The notes under the pieces: model-generated
The model's database searches: none
Seen by the model: the letters and a program-made list of their open reading frames with translations, nothing else
Told to the model about the DNA's origin: nothing
Assembly: GCA_020796225.1 (NCBI GenBank)
Contig: CM036756.1
Span: 60,664,644 to 60,728,643, forward strand
Direction of reading: 5' to 3'
Source: Arion vulgaris
Taxonomy: Eukaryota > Mollusca > Gastropoda > Stylommatophora > Arionidae
Length of the DNA: 64,000 bases
Program-made: the position numbers and the translations under genes
Part shown: in pieces, positions 63,757 through 64,000 of the stretch
Layout of the letters: each line of letters opens with the position of its first letter
How positions within the stretch are numbered: the stretch's first letter is position 1

Positions 63757-64000
63757 GTGTTCCTCGCCATACAAACGAGCTGTACAGTGTTCCTCGCCAT
63801 ACAGACAAGCTCTACAGTGTTCCTCGTCATACAGACGAGCTGTACAGTGTTCCTCGCCATACAGACAAGCTCTACAGTGTTCCTCGTCATACAGACGAGC
63901 TCTACAGTGTTCCTCGTCATACAGACAAGCTGTACAGTGTTCCTCGTCATACAGACGAGCTGTACAGTGTTCCTCGTCATACAGACGAGCTGTACAGTGT
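63757..64000. repeat. 30-bp minisatellite, at least 8 copies, cut by the window end
   Basis: The unit is TCCTCGTCATACAGACGAGC + TGTACAGTGT. CGTCATACAGACGAG and CGCCATACAGACAAG variants alternate. A 117-codon minus frame inside is an artefact. Confidence 0.96.

Overview
This window looks like repeat-saturated, AT-rich nuclear DNA from an invertebrate animal. A mollusc (gastropod or cephalopod) is the best guess, from the style of its tRNA-derived SINEs, RNase-H-bearing LINE tails and minisatellites, but nothing here proves the taxon. There are no operons, rRNA genes, functional tRNA genes or intact host genes. Nearly every long open frame is an artefact of tandem repeats with periods divisible by three, or a decayed LINE tail.

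Four classes of sequence dominate. (1) About 40 tandem arrays (periods mostly 20-57 bp) cover roughly a quarter of the window. The largest are 17197-18768 (27 bp, ~58 copies), 34110-36117 (21 bp, ~95 copies), 23608-24657 (31 bp), 21364-22220 (27 bp), 7695-8541 (32 bp), 13872-14675 (42 bp) and 27160-27990 (57 bp). (2) About ten families of short interspersed elements, named A to K here, several with recognisable tRNA-type A and B boxes. Many copies have target-site duplications readable at both ends. Families A and C share a core and a GAAGAAG-type tail. (3) 5'-truncated, frameshifted 3' ends of non-LTR retrotransposons: one RNase H fragment, four C-terminal Cys-motif fragments and many fragments with the basic GRPR..TWRR C-terminal motif. 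(4) DNA-transposon remnants: four copies of a ~168-bp hAT-like MITE (three with perfect 8-bp duplications) and two Tc1/mariner-like foldback elements.

The elements are heavily nested, which orders the insertions in time. At 39085-39718 a SINE A lies inside another SINE A, which lies inside a hAT MITE. At 57178-57676 SINE A is in SINE C. At 58575-59018 SINE A is in SINE D. At 56405-56995 SINE D is in SINE F with a 28-bp duplication. At 40688-41435 a LINE is in SINE H, and at 16574-16850 SINE A is in a satellite. Several minisatellites grew from transposon sequence: 11557-11797 from a very short LINE insertion, 23155-23473 from the SINE B head, 42132-42335 from SINE G and 51228-51425 from a LINE C-terminus.

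Host coding evidence is thin. The best candidate is a minus-strand first coding exon at 63011-63213. It has a start codon, a signal-peptide-like N-terminus and a GTAAGT donor, and its GC is higher than its surroundings. Two further splice-flanked open segments are a minus-strand internal exon (31580-31797) and a plus-strand terminal exon (55081-55268). I do not recognise any of these proteins. If the 63-kb exon is real, much of the window could be a very large, repeat-filled intron of that gene.
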